NCBI RefSeq assembly: GCF_022554085.1
Contig: NZ_JAKFYR010000001.1
Coordinates: forward strand, 372,001 to 436,000
Length of the DNA: 64,000 nt
DNA from: Rhodococcus sp. CH91
Lineage (GTDB): Bacteria; Actinomycetota; Actinomycetes; Mycobacteriales; Mycobacteriaceae
Direction of reading: 5' to 3'
A program made the position numbers and the translations under genes. Positions 52,997 to 62,126 of the stretch are shown here, in pieces. A model generated the notes under the pieces. It saw only the letters and a program-made list of their open reading frames with translations. It made no database searches and had not been told where the DNA came from. Position 1 is the first letter of the stretch. Each line of letters starts with the position of its first letter.

Positions 52997-54154
52997 CTAC
53001 AGTCCCAGGTCTTTGGCGATGATCGTCTTCATGACTTCGTTCGTGCCGCCGTAGATGCGGGTCACGCGCGTGTCGGCGTAGAGGCGGGCGATGGGATATT
53101 CGGTGATGTAGCCGTAACCACCGTGTAGCTGGAGGCACTTGTCGATGATGCGACCGGCGGCCTCCGTCGCGAACAGCTTGGCGCGAGCCGCATCCGGTAC
53201 GGTCAGTTCGCCGCGATCGTTGAGCTCGATCGCGTTGTCGACCATGAGCTGCATCGCCTGCGACTCGGTCGAGCACTCCGCGAGCACGAACTTGGTGTTC
53301 TGGAAGGATGCGACCGGCTTCCCGAAGACCTTGCGGTCCTCGGTGTATGCGATGGCGTGCTGAATCGCGGCGGCCGCGGTCGCAGCGGCACCGAAGGCGA
53401 TGGTGAGGCGTTCCTGTGCGAGATTCTGCGTCAGGTACGAGAACGCCTCGCCCTCCTTGCCCAGCAGATCGGCGACGGGGACCTTCACGTCGTCGAACGA
53501 CAGCTCGGCGGTATCGGAGGTCTTGAGGCCGATCTTGTTCAGCTTGCGTCCGACCGCGAAGCCTTCGGTGGCGGTGTCCACCACCAGGATCGACAGGCCA
53601 CCGCGGCGGTCCTCGGGGTTGTACGGCGAGGTGCGGCACACGACGAGGATGCGGTCGGCGAGAGCACCGCCGGTGATGAAGGTCTTCGCGCCGTTGAGGA
53701 TGTAGTGGCCGCCGTCCTCCGACAACTTGGCCGTCGTCGCGATGCCGGCGAGATCCGAACCGGCGCCCGGCTCGGTCATCGCGATCGCGAACATCAGTTC
53801 ACCGGAGGCGAATCCGGGAAGCCAACGCTGCTTCTGCTCCTCCGTGGCGTTCTGCATGATGTACGGCAGGATCAGGTTCGAGTGCACCGACGACGAACCG
53901 AACGACACTCCCGCCGCGGAGGCCTCCTCCGCGACGATCACGTTGAACTTGAGCGAGGTCTCGCCACCGCCGCCGTACTCCTCGGGGACCTGGATGCCGA
54001 GGAGCCCGAGTTCACCCATGCGGTTGTAGAACTCGCGCGGGGGATGACCCGCCTCCTCCCACTCGTGGTAGACGGGGGCGACTTCCTTTGCGATGAAGTC
54101 GCGGACGGTCTGCCGGAACGCTTCGTGGTCCTCGTTGTACAGCGTGCGCTTCAC
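52997..54154 (-). CDS. Acyl-CoA dehydrogenase
   Basis: 385 residues with complete ACAD domains: [14 protein letters not shown] (about 125-138), ITGGALAD, KVFGKPVASFQNTKF, LQLHGGYGYITEYPIARLYAD and YGGTNEVMKTI, where the common EGT is GGT. GTG start preceded by GGAAGGAC. Third gene of the CaiB-ACAD-ACAD operon, 42 bases after the second. The substrate is an unknown acyl-CoA. Confidence 0.92.
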   Translation of the reverse strand: MKRTLYNEDHEAFRQTVRDFIAKEVAPVYHEWEEAGHPPREFYNRMGELGLLGIQVPEEYGGGGETSLKFNVIVAEEASAAGVSFGSSSVHSNLILPYIMQNATEEQKQRWLPGFASGELMFAIAMTEPGAGSDLAGIATTAKLSEDGGHYILNGAKTFITGGALADRILVVCRTSPYNPEDRRGGLSILVVDTATEGFAVGRKLNKIGLKTSDTAELSFDDVKVPVADLLGKEGEAFSYLTQNLAQERLTIAFGAAATAAAAIQHAIAYTEDRKVFGKPVASFQNTKFVLAECSTESQAMQLMVDNAIELNDRGELTVPDAARAKLFATEAAGRIIDKCLQLHGGYGYITEYPIARLYADTRVTRIYGGTNEVMKTIIAKDLGL

Positions 54155-54196
54155 GCGTTGTCCTTCCGGATATGTATGTCTATGTGGGGGAGAACC

Positions 54197-55390
54197 TTAC
54201 AGCGAATAGCTGCGCATGACACCCTTGCTGATGATGGTCTTCTGGATCTCGCTGGTGCCCTCACCGATGAGCAGGAAGGGCGCCTCGCGCATGAGGCGTT
54301 CGATCTCGTATTCCTTGGAGTAGCCGTAGCCGCCGTGGATACGGAAGCTGGCCTGGGTGACCTCGGAGCAGTACTCGCTGGTGAGATATTTGGCCATGCC
54401 CGCGGCGACGTCGTTGCGTTCGCCGGAGTCCTTCAGGCGTGCGGCGTTGACCATCATCAGGTGCGCGGCCTCGACCTTGGTGGCCATCTCGGCAAGGGAG
54501 AAGGAGATCGCCTGGTGCTGGGCGATGGGCTTGCCGAAAGTGCTGCGTTGCTGGGCATACCGTGCGGCGAGCTCGAACGCGCGGATGGCGACCCCGCACG
54601 CGCGGGCCGAGACGTTGACGCGGCCGACCTCGACGCCGTCCATCATCTGGAAGAAGCCCTTGCCGGGAGTGCCGCCGAGGATCGAATCGGCCGAGATCCG
54701 GTAGTTGTCGAAGACGAGCTCGGTGGTGTCGATGCCCTTGTAGCCCATCTTGTCGATCTTGCCGGGGATGATCAGGCCCGGCGCGACCTCCCCGAAGCCC
54801 GCAGGCTTCTCGACGAGGAAGGTCGTCAGGTTCCGGTGCGCCTGGTCGGCGCCTTCGTCGGTCTTGACGAGGGCGGCGACGAGGGTGGAACTGCCACCGT
54901 TGGTAAGCCACATCTTCTGGCCGTTGACGACATAGTTGCCCTCGTCGTCGCGCTTGGCCTTGGTGCGGATCGCGGCGACGTCCGAGCCGAGCTCGGGTTC
55001 GGACATCGAGAATGCCCCGCGGACCTCACCGGTGGCCATGCGAGGCAGGAAGTGCTGCTTCTGCGCCTCGGTGCCGTGCTGACGGATCATGTAGGCGACG
55101 ATGAAATGGGTGTTGATGACGCCGGAGACGCTCATCCAGCCTCGGGCGAGTTCCTCGACGCACAACGCATAGGTCAGCAGCGACTCACCGAGACCGCCGT
55201 ATTCCTCGGGGATCATCAACCCGAACAGGCCCATCTCGCGCATCCGGTCCACGATGGCCTGAGGGTAGGTGTCGGAGTGCTCCAGCTCCTGCGCGTTCGG
55301 GATGATCTCACGGTCGACGAAAGTGCGTACGGTGTCGAGGATCTCGGTCTGGAACTCGGTCAGGCCGAGAGTCTGGGCGAGGCGGGTCAT
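54197..55390 (-). CDS. Acyl-CoA dehydrogenase
   Basis: 397 residues. MSEPELGSDVAAIRTKA replaces the usual [21 protein letters not shown] and IHGGYGYSKEYEIERLMRE with GEGTSEIQ follow. Closest in style to ACADs used for aromatic or branched side chains in actinobacteria. ATG overlaps the CaiB stop (55387-55390). Confidence 0.92.
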   Translation of the reverse strand: MTRLAQTLGLTEFQTEILDTVRTFVDREIIPNAQELEHSDTYPQAIVDRMREMGLFGLMIPEEYGGLGESLLTYALCVEELARGWMSVSGVINTHFIVAYMIRQHGTEAQKQHFLPRMATGEVRGAFSMSEPELGSDVAAIRTKAKRDDEGNYVVNGQKMWLTNGGSSTLVAALVKTDEGADQAHRNLTTFLVEKPAGFGEVAPGLIIPGKIDKMGYKGIDTTELVFDNYRISADSILGGTPGKGFFQMMDGVEVGRVNVSARACGVAIRAFELAARYAQQRSTFGKPIAQHQAISFSLAEMATKVEAAHLMMVNAARLKDSGERNDVAAGMAKYLTSEYCSEVTQASFRIHGGYGYSKEYEIERLMREAPFLLIGEGTSEIQKTIISKGVMRSYSL

Positions 55391-56631
55391 GCGTGCTCTT
55401 CCTTCGTGATGCGGATGATGCCGGATGCTGCGAGGGCGTCGATCTCCTCGTCGGTGAGCCCGAGATGTTCGGTGAGCACTGCGGCGGTGTCGTCACCGTT
55501 GGCCGGAGCCGGCCGGACTGCAGGATAGGCGCCGTCGAACGACATCGGGGTGCTCGGCGCGTGATACCGGCCGATCCGCGGTTGGTCGAGCTCGTGGAAC
55601 ATCGGATTGCCGGTCACGCGGGGGTCCGCGGCGAGTTCGGCGAAGGTGCGGTATCGCTCGTGCAGGATCGACGTACCCGCCAGGGCTGCTTCGACTTCCG
55701 CAGCGGTGTGCCGGGAGAACCAGGCGCCGAAGAGGCTGTCGAGTACGTGGCGGTGCTCGAATCGCGTGCCCTCGTCCCGGAAGTCCACGCCCAGCGCGGA
55801 TTCGAGCGCGGCGACTGCCTCCGCCGTGCCGGTCAGAACGGTCAGGTCGCGGAAGTGCCGCGGTGTCAGCGCTACGATCATGAACCGCGCGCCGTCGGCG
55901 GAGGCGAAGTCGGCGCCGTAGGTACCGTAGACCGAGTTGCCGACCTTCTCCCGGGCAGGACGGCCGAGCTGGGCCTCGGCGATGTAACCGAGATTGCCCA
56001 CGGTCGCGAAGGCGACGTCCTCGAGCGGCAGCACGATCTTCGATCCGGCGCCGGTGATCTCGCGCCGGTAGACGGCCGAGGCGACGGACAGCGCGGCGTA
56101 CAGACCGCACGAGACGTCCCAGGCCGGCAGTACGTGATTGACCGGGGTGGAAACGTTCTCGGCGCCGGTGACCTGCGGGAATCCGGCGGCGGCGTTGACG
56201 GTGTAGTCCACGGCGCCGGACCCGTCGGCGCGGCCGAGGACCTGGACGTGGATCAGGTCGGGGCGGATCGAGGTGAGCTCGTCGTAGTCGAGCCACGAGC
56301 GACCGGCAGCGTTCGTCACCAGCACCCCGGCGTCGATGATGAGATCGCGGATCAGCGCTTGGGCTTCCGGACTGCGGAAATCCGCTGCGAAGGAGCGCTT
56401 GCCCTTGTTCAGGCCCGCCCAGTAGATGGATTCGTTGTCCTCGGTCACCGGCCAGCGGCGGTAGTCGGCGGCCCCTCCGATCGGATCGACGCGGATCACG
56501 TCGGCGCCGAGCGCGGCCAGAGTCATGCCGCACAGTGGCGCGGCCACGAAACTCGACACCTCGACCACGCGCACCCCCGCGAAGGGCGCAGTGGACGAGG
56601 GCAGCTCGTCGGTGGAAGCGGTGGAGTTCAT
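55387..56631 (-). CDS. CaiB/BaiF family CoA-transferase
   Basis: 414 residues, family III CoA-transferase. Motifs: GVRVVEVSSFVAAPLCGMTLAALGADVI in pieces near the N-terminus, the KGKRSFAADF strand, and the catalytic Asp in LPAWDVSCGLYAAL (about 170). It moves CoA onto a carboxylic acid, perhaps recycling CoA between product and substrate. Two starts are possible: ATG 56631 gives the family-like N-terminus, while ATG 56679 has GGTGGAG upstream and adds 16 residues. Confidence 0.88.
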   Translation of the reverse strand: MNSTASTDELPSSTAPFAGVRVVEVSSFVAAPLCGMTLAALGADVIRVDPIGGAADYRRWPVTEDNESIYWAGLNKGKRSFAADFRSPEAQALIRDLIIDAGVLVTNAAGRSWLDYDELTSIRPDLIHVQVLGRADGSGAVDYTVNAAAGFPQVTGAENVSTPVNHVLPAWDVSCGLYAALSVASAVYRREITGAGSKIVLPLEDVAFATVGNLGYIAEAQLGRPAREKVGNSVYGTYGADFASADGARFMIVALTPRHFRDLTVLTGTAEAVAALESALGVDFRDEGTRFEHRHVLDSLFGAWFSRHTAAEVEAALAGTSILHERYRTFAELAADPRVTGNPMFHELDQPRIGRYHAPSTPMSFDGAYPAVRPAPANGDDTAAVLTEHLGLTDEEIDALAASGIIRITKEEHA

Positions 56632-56936
56632 GCTGGGCTCGCTCGTCCTCGTCAGGGGTGGTTCGGGCACAGTCAGCATGCCCCAGGCTCCACCAGCTGC
56701 AACAGCACCGATCGGCTATCTTTCGATTAGCGCAGACCAATACTCCATGTGGCGGAATCCTTTTTGTGAGCAGCCATAGGTTTCGGTGATCGATTCGTTC
56801 GCCTACCGCACTTTGCGCACCGTGACCCGGCTCACGTTCAATGCATGCAGACGCCAGGCGTGACGTTTCCCCCGACGGTGGGGCACATGGTGCCCCGCAG
56901 GTCGGATATCCCGCTCGAGTTCTGAAGGGACTCCCA
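56632..56936. promoter_or_regulatory. Divergent promoter region between CaiB and MFS genes
   Basis: This 305-base stretch has no gene. It holds a GTGA-CCCGGC-TCAC dyad flanked by C and G (56821-56836), a CRP/GlxR-like core, 101 bases upstream of the transporter start. No regulator gene adjoins it. I could not place the promoters for either direction with confidence. Confidence 0.5.
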
Positions 56937-58286
56937 GTGACCACAGGCGAAATTTCGCACGACAAGTCGGGTACCGCCGGCGACCGCACCCGGTCGGCGA
57001 CGGGTTCGACACCTCTGGTGACCCCCGGCCGCGCGTGGAGCATGACCGGATTGGTCATCTTCCTCTACGTCGTGAACTATGCCGACAAGGCCGTTCTCGG
57101 CATCATCGCCCAGCCGCTGGCACGCGAACTCGGCATGACCTCCTCCCAGATCGGTCTCGTCGGTTCGCTGTTCTTCGTCACATTCACCGTCGGCGGGTTC
57201 TTCGCCGGGCCGCTCGCGAAGTACCTGACGCTGCGCTGGGCCCTGCTCGCCCTCGGCCTGATCTGGTCGGTGGTCATGCTGCCGCTCGTCGTCAGCGCGA
57301 GCTTCGTGATGCTCGTGGTCACGCGCATGTTGCTCGGCCTCGCCGAAGGCCCGAGTTCGGCGCTCATGCACACCGCCGCGTACTCGTGGCATCCGCCGGC
57401 CAAGCGTGGTCTGCCCGGTGCTTTCCTGGCCGGTTCCGCATCGGTCGCCAAGATCGCACTCGCTCCCGTGCTGACCTTCATCACCGTCGAGTGGGGCTGG
57501 CGTGCCGCGCTCGTCTCGCTGTCGATCCTCGGCGCGGTCTGGATGACCTGCTGGCTCGTCGGCTGGAAGGAAGGGCCCTTCGCCGGCAAGGCGGTCGGCA
57601 AGACCGTCGAAGGCCCCGACGCCGCCGGCCGGACCGAACCGTCCGTGCCGTGGCGCAAGATCCTGCTCACCCGCACGTTCGTGAGCTGCGCGATCCTGAT
57701 CATGGTCGTCTACGCGTTGACCACCGTCGTACTGACCTGGCTGCCTTCGTACTTCGAGGTGGGCCTCGGCTACAGCGCCCTGCAGGCCGGATCGATGTTC
57801 GCCCTGCCGTCCATCATCGGTCTGTTCCTCATGATCACCTCGGGTACTGTCACCGACCGTTTGAGCGCGAAGGGCTACCGCTCGCGGGTCGTCCGCATCA
57901 TCGTGCCCGCTGTCGGCGTGCTCGTCTGCGGTGCGATCCTGGTCTTCCTTCCGTCCATCGGTACGCCGGCTCTCGCCGTCGCGGTCGTCTCCGTCGGCTA
58001 CGGCTTCGGTGCCATCGCGTTCCCGTTGATCAATGCCGCGATCTCCGAGTTGTGCCCCCCGCAGCAGACCGCCGGCACGATGGGTGTCTTCCTCGCGCTG
58101 ATGGCCGTCGGCGGACTCGTGGCTCCCTACGGCACGGGTGTCCTCGTCGACAATGCCGCCACCGCGGCGGAGGGCTACGCCACAGCCTTCCAGGTCATCG
58201 GTGCACTCGGTGCGCTCGCCGCCGTCCTGGTGCTCTTCCTGGCAGACCCGGAACGTGACCGCGCGATCATCCGGTCGGCCGCCTGA
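56937..58286 (+). CDS. MFS transporter (aromatic or organic acid type)
   Basis: 449 residues, twelve membrane segments. Landmarks: YVVNYADKAVLGIIAQPLAREL, the GFFAGPLAKYL loop 2-3 motif, RMLLGLAEGPSSALMH in helix 4 (typical of the ACS/OFA sugar-acid and aromatic-acid carriers), and a central DRLSAKGYRSR. The GTG at 56937 has GAAGGGA seven bases upstream and avoids a long non-homologous extension. It probably imports the acid processed by the flanking CoA-ligase and dehydrogenases. Confidence 0.9.
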   Translation: MTTGEISHDKSGTAGDRTRSATGSTPLVTPGRAWSMTGLVIFLYVVNYADKAVLGIIAQPLARELGMTSSQIGLVGSLFFVTFTVGGFFAGPLAKYLTLRWALLALGLIWSVVMLPLVVSASFVMLVVTRMLLGLAEGPSSALMHTAAYSWHPPAKRGLPGAFLAGSASVAKIALAPVLTFITVEWGWRAALVSLSILGAVWMTCWLVGWKEGPFAGKAVGKTVEGPDAAGRTEPSVPWRKILLTRTFVSCAILIMVVYALTTVVLTWLPSYFEVGLGYSALQAGSMFALPSIIGLFLMITSGTVTDRLSAKGYRSRVVRIIVPAVGVLVCGAILVFLPSIGTPALAVAVVSVGYGFGAIAFPLINAAISELCPPQQTAGTMGVFLALMAVGGLVAPYGTGVLVDNAATAAEGYATAFQVIGALGALAAVLVLFLADPERDRAIIRSAA

Positions 58287-58340
58287 CCGCGTCGGCATAG
58301 CTTCCGCCTAACGGAGGATTCCGCCGAAAGACTTTCCCCT

Positions 58341-58391
58341 ACCGGCCGGGTGCATGGTCTCCTCGAATGTGAGGACCACCACCCGGCCGGT
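58341..58391 (+). terminator. Terminator after the MFS gene
   Basis: ACCGGCCGGGTG (58341-58352) pairs with 58380-58391; an imperfect inner stem extends it, and CGTCGTTTCC follows. Confidence 0.6.
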
Positions 58392-58452
58392 CGTCGTTTC
58401 CCACAGCGGTTGCTCCGCAGCCGTGTCCTGCAAGAGCAAAGGATCGTTTCGC

Positions 58453-59583
58453 ATGCGCGATGCCGTGATCGTCGACGCCGTCCGTTCCCCCATCGGACGC
58501 CGCGGTGGTGCACTGTCCGAGCTCCACCCCGTCAACCTGTCCGCGCATGTGCTGACGGCACTGGCCGAGCGCACCGGCCTCGACCCCGCCACCGTCGACG
58601 ACGTGCAGTGGGGTTGTGTGAGCCAGGTCGGCGACCAGGCCGGAATCGTCTCGCGCAGCGCCGTGTTCGCTGCCGGATGGCCGGTTACCGTGCCCGCCAC
58701 CACCATCAACCGCGCGTGCGGGTCGAGCCAGCAGGCCGTGTCCTTCGCCGCCGCGACCGTCGTCTCCGGACAGAGCGACGTCGTGATCGCCGGTGGTGTC
58801 GAGTCCATGAGCCGCGTGCCTATGGGCAGCGCCGCCAAGGACGGGCAGCATTTCCCGCAGAACGTGCTCGACCGCTTCGGGGTCGCAGGCTTCGGGCAGG
58901 GCATCGGCGCCGAGATGATCGCCGAGAAGTGGGGCTTCTCCCGCACCCGGCTCGACGAGTACTCGCTGCGATCACACGAACTGTCCGCAGCTGCCACCGA
59001 CGCGGGAGCCTTCACCGGGCAGATCGCCCCGGTCGGCGACTTCGCCACGGACGAGGGTATCCGCCGCGGCGGCAGCCTCGACTCGCTCGCGAAGCTGAAG
59101 ACGGTCTTCAAGGAGGACGGGGTGATCCACGCCGGCAACTCCTCGCAGATCTCCGACGGTGCCGGTGCCCTGCTCATCACTACGAGCGAATACGCTGCGT
59201 CACAGGGCTGGAACCCGCTCGCCCGCATCCATACCGCCGTCGTCGCGGCCGACGACCCGGTCGTCATGCTCACCGGCCCGATCCCCGCGACCGCGAAGGC
59301 GCTGAAGCGTTCCGGGCTGTCCATCGACGACATCGGGGTCTTCGAGATCAACGAGGCCTTCGCGCCGGTGCCCCTCGCGTGGCAGGTCGAGACCGGAGCG
59401 AAGCCCGACCGCCTGAACCCGCTCGGCGGTGCGATCGGTGTCGGCCATCCGCTCGGTGGATCCGGTGCGATCCTCATGACCCGACTCGTCCACCACATGC
59501 GTGACAACGGCATCCGCTACGGCCTGCAGTCGATGTGCGAGGCCGGCGGCATGGCCAACGCCACCATTCTCGAACTGCTCTGA
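58453..59583 (+). CDS. Thiolase (acetyl-CoA acyltransferase)
   Basis: 376 residues. The nucleophile Cys89 (NRACGSS), EINEAFAPVPLAW, His in GVGHPLGGSGA and the second Cys in SMCEAGGMANA are in place; the last motif has CEAGG instead of the usual CxGGG. It cleaves a 3-oxoacyl-CoA to acetyl-CoA and a shortened ester. The ATG at 58453 gives the family N-terminus MRDAVIVDAVRSPIG. First of thiolase-SDR-ligase. Confidence 0.93.
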   Translation: MRDAVIVDAVRSPIGRRGGALSELHPVNLSAHVLTALAERTGLDPATVDDVQWGCVSQVGDQAGIVSRSAVFAAGWPVTVPATTINRACGSSQQAVSFAAATVVSGQSDVVIAGGVESMSRVPMGSAAKDGQHFPQNVLDRFGVAGFGQGIGAEMIAEKWGFSRTRLDEYSLRSHELSAAATDAGAFTGQIAPVGDFATDEGIRRGGSLDSLAKLKTVFKEDGVIHAGNSSQISDGAGALLITTSEYAASQGWNPLARIHTAVVAADDPVVMLTGPIPATAKALKRSGLSIDDIGVFEINEAFAPVPLAWQVETGAKPDRLNPLGGAIGVGHPLGGSGAILMTRLVHHMRDNGIRYGLQSMCEAGGMANATILELL

Positions 59584-59626
59584 TCCACCTCGTCATCCAG
59601 CCGCTACGAATCTCGAAGGAAGCACT

Positions 59627-60391
59627 ATGGAACTCAAGGGTCTGTCCGTCGCCGTCACCGGTGGGGCGTCCGGTCTCGGTCTCGCCACCGCACGTCGTGT
59701 CCTGGCTGCCGGGGGCAACGTCACCCTGATCGACCTGCCGAGCTCGAACGGCGAGGAGGTCGCCCGGGAACTCGGCGACGGTACGGTCTTCGCTCCCGGC
59801 GACGTGACCGACCCGGAACAGTTCGCAGCGGCTCTCGACGTCGCGCACGAGCGCGGGGGTCTGCGCGGTGTGGTGCACTGCGCCGGTGCCGGTCGCAAGA
59901 TGCGTGTCCTCGACAAGGAGGGCAAGGCCGGTTCGCTCGAGGACTTCGAATTCGTGATCCGCCTCAACCTCGTCGGTTCGTTCAACGCGTTGCGTCTCGG
60001 TGCCGAGCGGATGGCCGAACTCGACCTCATCGACGACGAGCGCGGTGCAGTGGTCATGACGGCCTCCGTCGCCGCTTTCGAGGGGCAGATCGGCCAGATC
60101 AACTACTCGGCGTCGAAGGCCGGCATCGTCGGCATGACGATCGTCGCCGCGCGCGATCTCGCGAGCAGGGGCATCCGCGTCAACACCATCGCACCGGGCA
60201 TCATGGACACCCCGCTGCTCGCCCGTCTGCGCGACGACGTCCGCAAGTCGCTGGAGGCGACGGTGCCCAACCCGTCACGTCTGGGCAGCCCGGACGAGTT
60301 CGGCCGCCTCGCCACCAACATCCTCGAGAACGGCTACCTCAACGGCGAGACCATCCGTCTCGACGGCGCCATCCGTATGGCGCCGCGTTGA
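59627..60391 (+). CDS. SDR, 3-hydroxyacyl-CoA dehydrogenase type
   Basis: 254 residues, resembling type II (HSD10-like) 3-hydroxyacyl-CoA dehydrogenases: TGGASGLGLATARR, DLPSSNG at the NAD-selective strand end, HCAGAG in place of NNAG, TASVAAFEGQIGQINYSASK with the catalytic Tyr and Lys, and NTIAPGIMDTPLL. GAAGGAA precedes the ATG. It would supply the 3-oxoacyl-CoA for the adjacent thiolase. Confidence 0.9.
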   Translation: MELKGLSVAVTGGASGLGLATARRVLAAGGNVTLIDLPSSNGEEVARELGDGTVFAPGDVTDPEQFAAALDVAHERGGLRGVVHCAGAGRKMRVLDKEGKAGSLEDFEFVIRLNLVGSFNALRLGAERMAELDLIDDERGAVVMTASVAAFEGQIGQINYSASKAGIVGMTIVAARDLASRGIRVNTIAPGIMDTPLLARLRDDVRKSLEATVPNPSRLGSPDEFGRLATNILENGYLNGETIRLDGAIRMAPR

Positions 60392-62058
60392 GCCGGAAGA
60401 CTGTGGGTTCGGCTTCCGGCCCGGCGCAGCGCAGCCTGTCGTATCCGGCGACGACGATGGCGGTGTGGGCGCCGAGCCTCGCTGCCGTCTACGGCGACCG
60501 GCCGGCGGTGGTGGACGGCGACCGGATCCTCACCTACAACGACCTCGACGCCCGGTCGGCGCAGTTCGCCGGCGTGCTGCACGAGGCCGGGGTGCGGGCG
60601 CGCGATGTCGTTCTGCTGCACCTGGGCAACTGCGTCGAGTTCCACATCGCCTATTACGGCGCACTCCGGGTGGGGGCGGCGGTCACGCTGGTCAATCCGC
60701 TCCAGCCCGAGCCGGGTCTGCGCCGGCAGATCGAGGAGACCTCCGCGTCCGCGGTGGTCACCGGTGCCGAGCAACTCGGCATCCTGCTCCGGGCTGTGGA
60801 AGGAACCGGCGTCCGATCGATCTCCGTCGTCTCCGGCGAGGCGGTCACCGCACCGGGTGCCGTGCGTTTCGGCGATGCGCTGGAGCGGCGGCCTCCTACC
60901 TTCGAACCGGTCCTCACCGGACCCGACGATGTTGCGCACATCGCGTACACCGGTGGCACGACGGGTATTTCGAAGGGCGTACGGGTACTGCACCGCAACG
61001 TCGTCGGCAACGTCACGCAGATGTGTGCGTGGCGTGCCGGTCATCAACTGGTCGCCGACGTCGACGGACGTATCAGCCTCGACAAGATCGACGATCTCGA
61101 GATCGCGGGCGTCGTCCCGGGCGTCGGTTCGACGATCGTGGTGTCGCCGTTGTTCCACGCTCACGCGCTGATCAACACGTCTTTCCTGCTCGCATGCGGC
61201 CTGACCCAGGTCCTCGCGGGACGGTTCGAGCCGGGACGGATGCTCGAGCTGATCGAACGGTACGAGGCGAGCTATATCACCGGTAGCCCGGCGATGTGGC
61301 ACGCGCTCGCCACACATCCGGACGTCGGGACCCGCGATCTGTCCACCGTGCGGGTCGTGTCGTCCGGTGCCGCGCCGATCGACCACGTGACCCTCGAGAA
61401 TCTCGGGCGTGCGTTCCCCGAGGCACGCATCGCGGAGGGTTACGGGCTCACCGAGGGCACCTGTGTCGTCACGGCCATGCCGCTCGTCGTCGACTCCGAG
61501 TACCGCCTGGGCAGTGTGGGCCTACCCGTCTTCGACACCGAGATCGAGATCCGTTCGCAGATCGACCCGTCCGTCGTCCTCCCCGACGGCGAACGCGGCG
61601 AACTGTGGATTCGCGGACCGCAGGTCACCGACGGTTATCTCGGGCACCCGGAGATCACCGCGGAGCAGTATGTCGACGGCTGGCTCGCGACCGGCGACAT
61701 CGCCTATCGCGATGCCGACGGCTTCCTCTACATCGCCGACCGCGCGAAGGACATGCTGATCTACAAGGGCTACAACGTCTATCCGCGTGAGCTCGAGGAG
61801 ATCCTGGTGACGCACCCGAAGGTGTCCACCGCCGCCGTCGTCGGTCGTGAGGCGGGCCCGGTCGGTCAGGAACCGGTCGCCTTCGTCGTCCCGGTCGACG
61901 GTGAGGACCTCGAGGAGGACGAGCTGAAGGCGTTCGTCGCCGAACGTGTCCTGCCGTACAAGAAGATTCGCGAGGTCGTGATGGTCGACGCGCTGCCGAC
62001 CTCGCCGGCGGGCAAGATCCTCAAGACGGATCTGCGGTCACGCCTGTCGGTTTCCTGA
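60388..62058 (+). CDS. Acyl-CoA synthetase (AMP-forming)
   Basis: 556 residues. ANL motifs: P-loop YTGGTTGISKG (about 190-200), GYGLTEG, the hinge region TGDIAYRDADGFLYIADRAKDM and C-terminal PTSPAGKILK with the catalytic Lys. It activates a carboxylic acid to its CoA ester. The start is unsure: TTG 60388 overlaps the SDR stop (TTGA), while GTG 60403 has GGAAG close upstream. A strong terminator follows. Confidence 0.9.
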   Translation: MSRKTVGSASGPAQRSLSYPATTMAVWAPSLAAVYGDRPAVVDGDRILTYNDLDARSAQFAGVLHEAGVRARDVVLLHLGNCVEFHIAYYGALRVGAAVTLVNPLQPEPGLRRQIEETSASAVVTGAEQLGILLRAVEGTGVRSISVVSGEAVTAPGAVRFGDALERRPPTFEPVLTGPDDVAHIAYTGGTTGISKGVRVLHRNVVGNVTQMCAWRAGHQLVADVDGRISLDKIDDLEIAGVVPGVGSTIVVSPLFHAHALINTSFLLACGLTQVLAGRFEPGRMLELIERYEASYITGSPAMWHALATHPDVGTRDLSTVRVVSSGAAPIDHVTLENLGRAFPEARIAEGYGLTEGTCVVTAMPLVVDSEYRLGSVGLPVFDTEIEIRSQIDPSVVLPDGERGELWIRGPQVTDGYLGHPEITAEQYVDGWLATGDIAYRDADGFLYIADRAKDMLIYKGYNVYPRELEEILVTHPKVSTAAVVGREAGPVGQEPVAFVVPVDGEDLEEDELKAFVAERVLPYKKIREVVMVDALPTSPAGKILKTDLRSRLSVS

Positions 62059-62063
62059 CGCAG

Positions 62064-62108
62064 CACGGCGAAGCCCCCGGGTATCGAGGTACCGGGGGCT
62101 TCGCCGTG
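62064..62108. terminator. Bidirectional terminator
   Basis: A 17-base perfect stem (62064-62080 with 62092-62108) between the convergent ligase and acyl-CoA dehydrogenase genes. Confidence 0.8.
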
Positions 62109-62126
62109 GGAAGGCGGACGTGGAAC

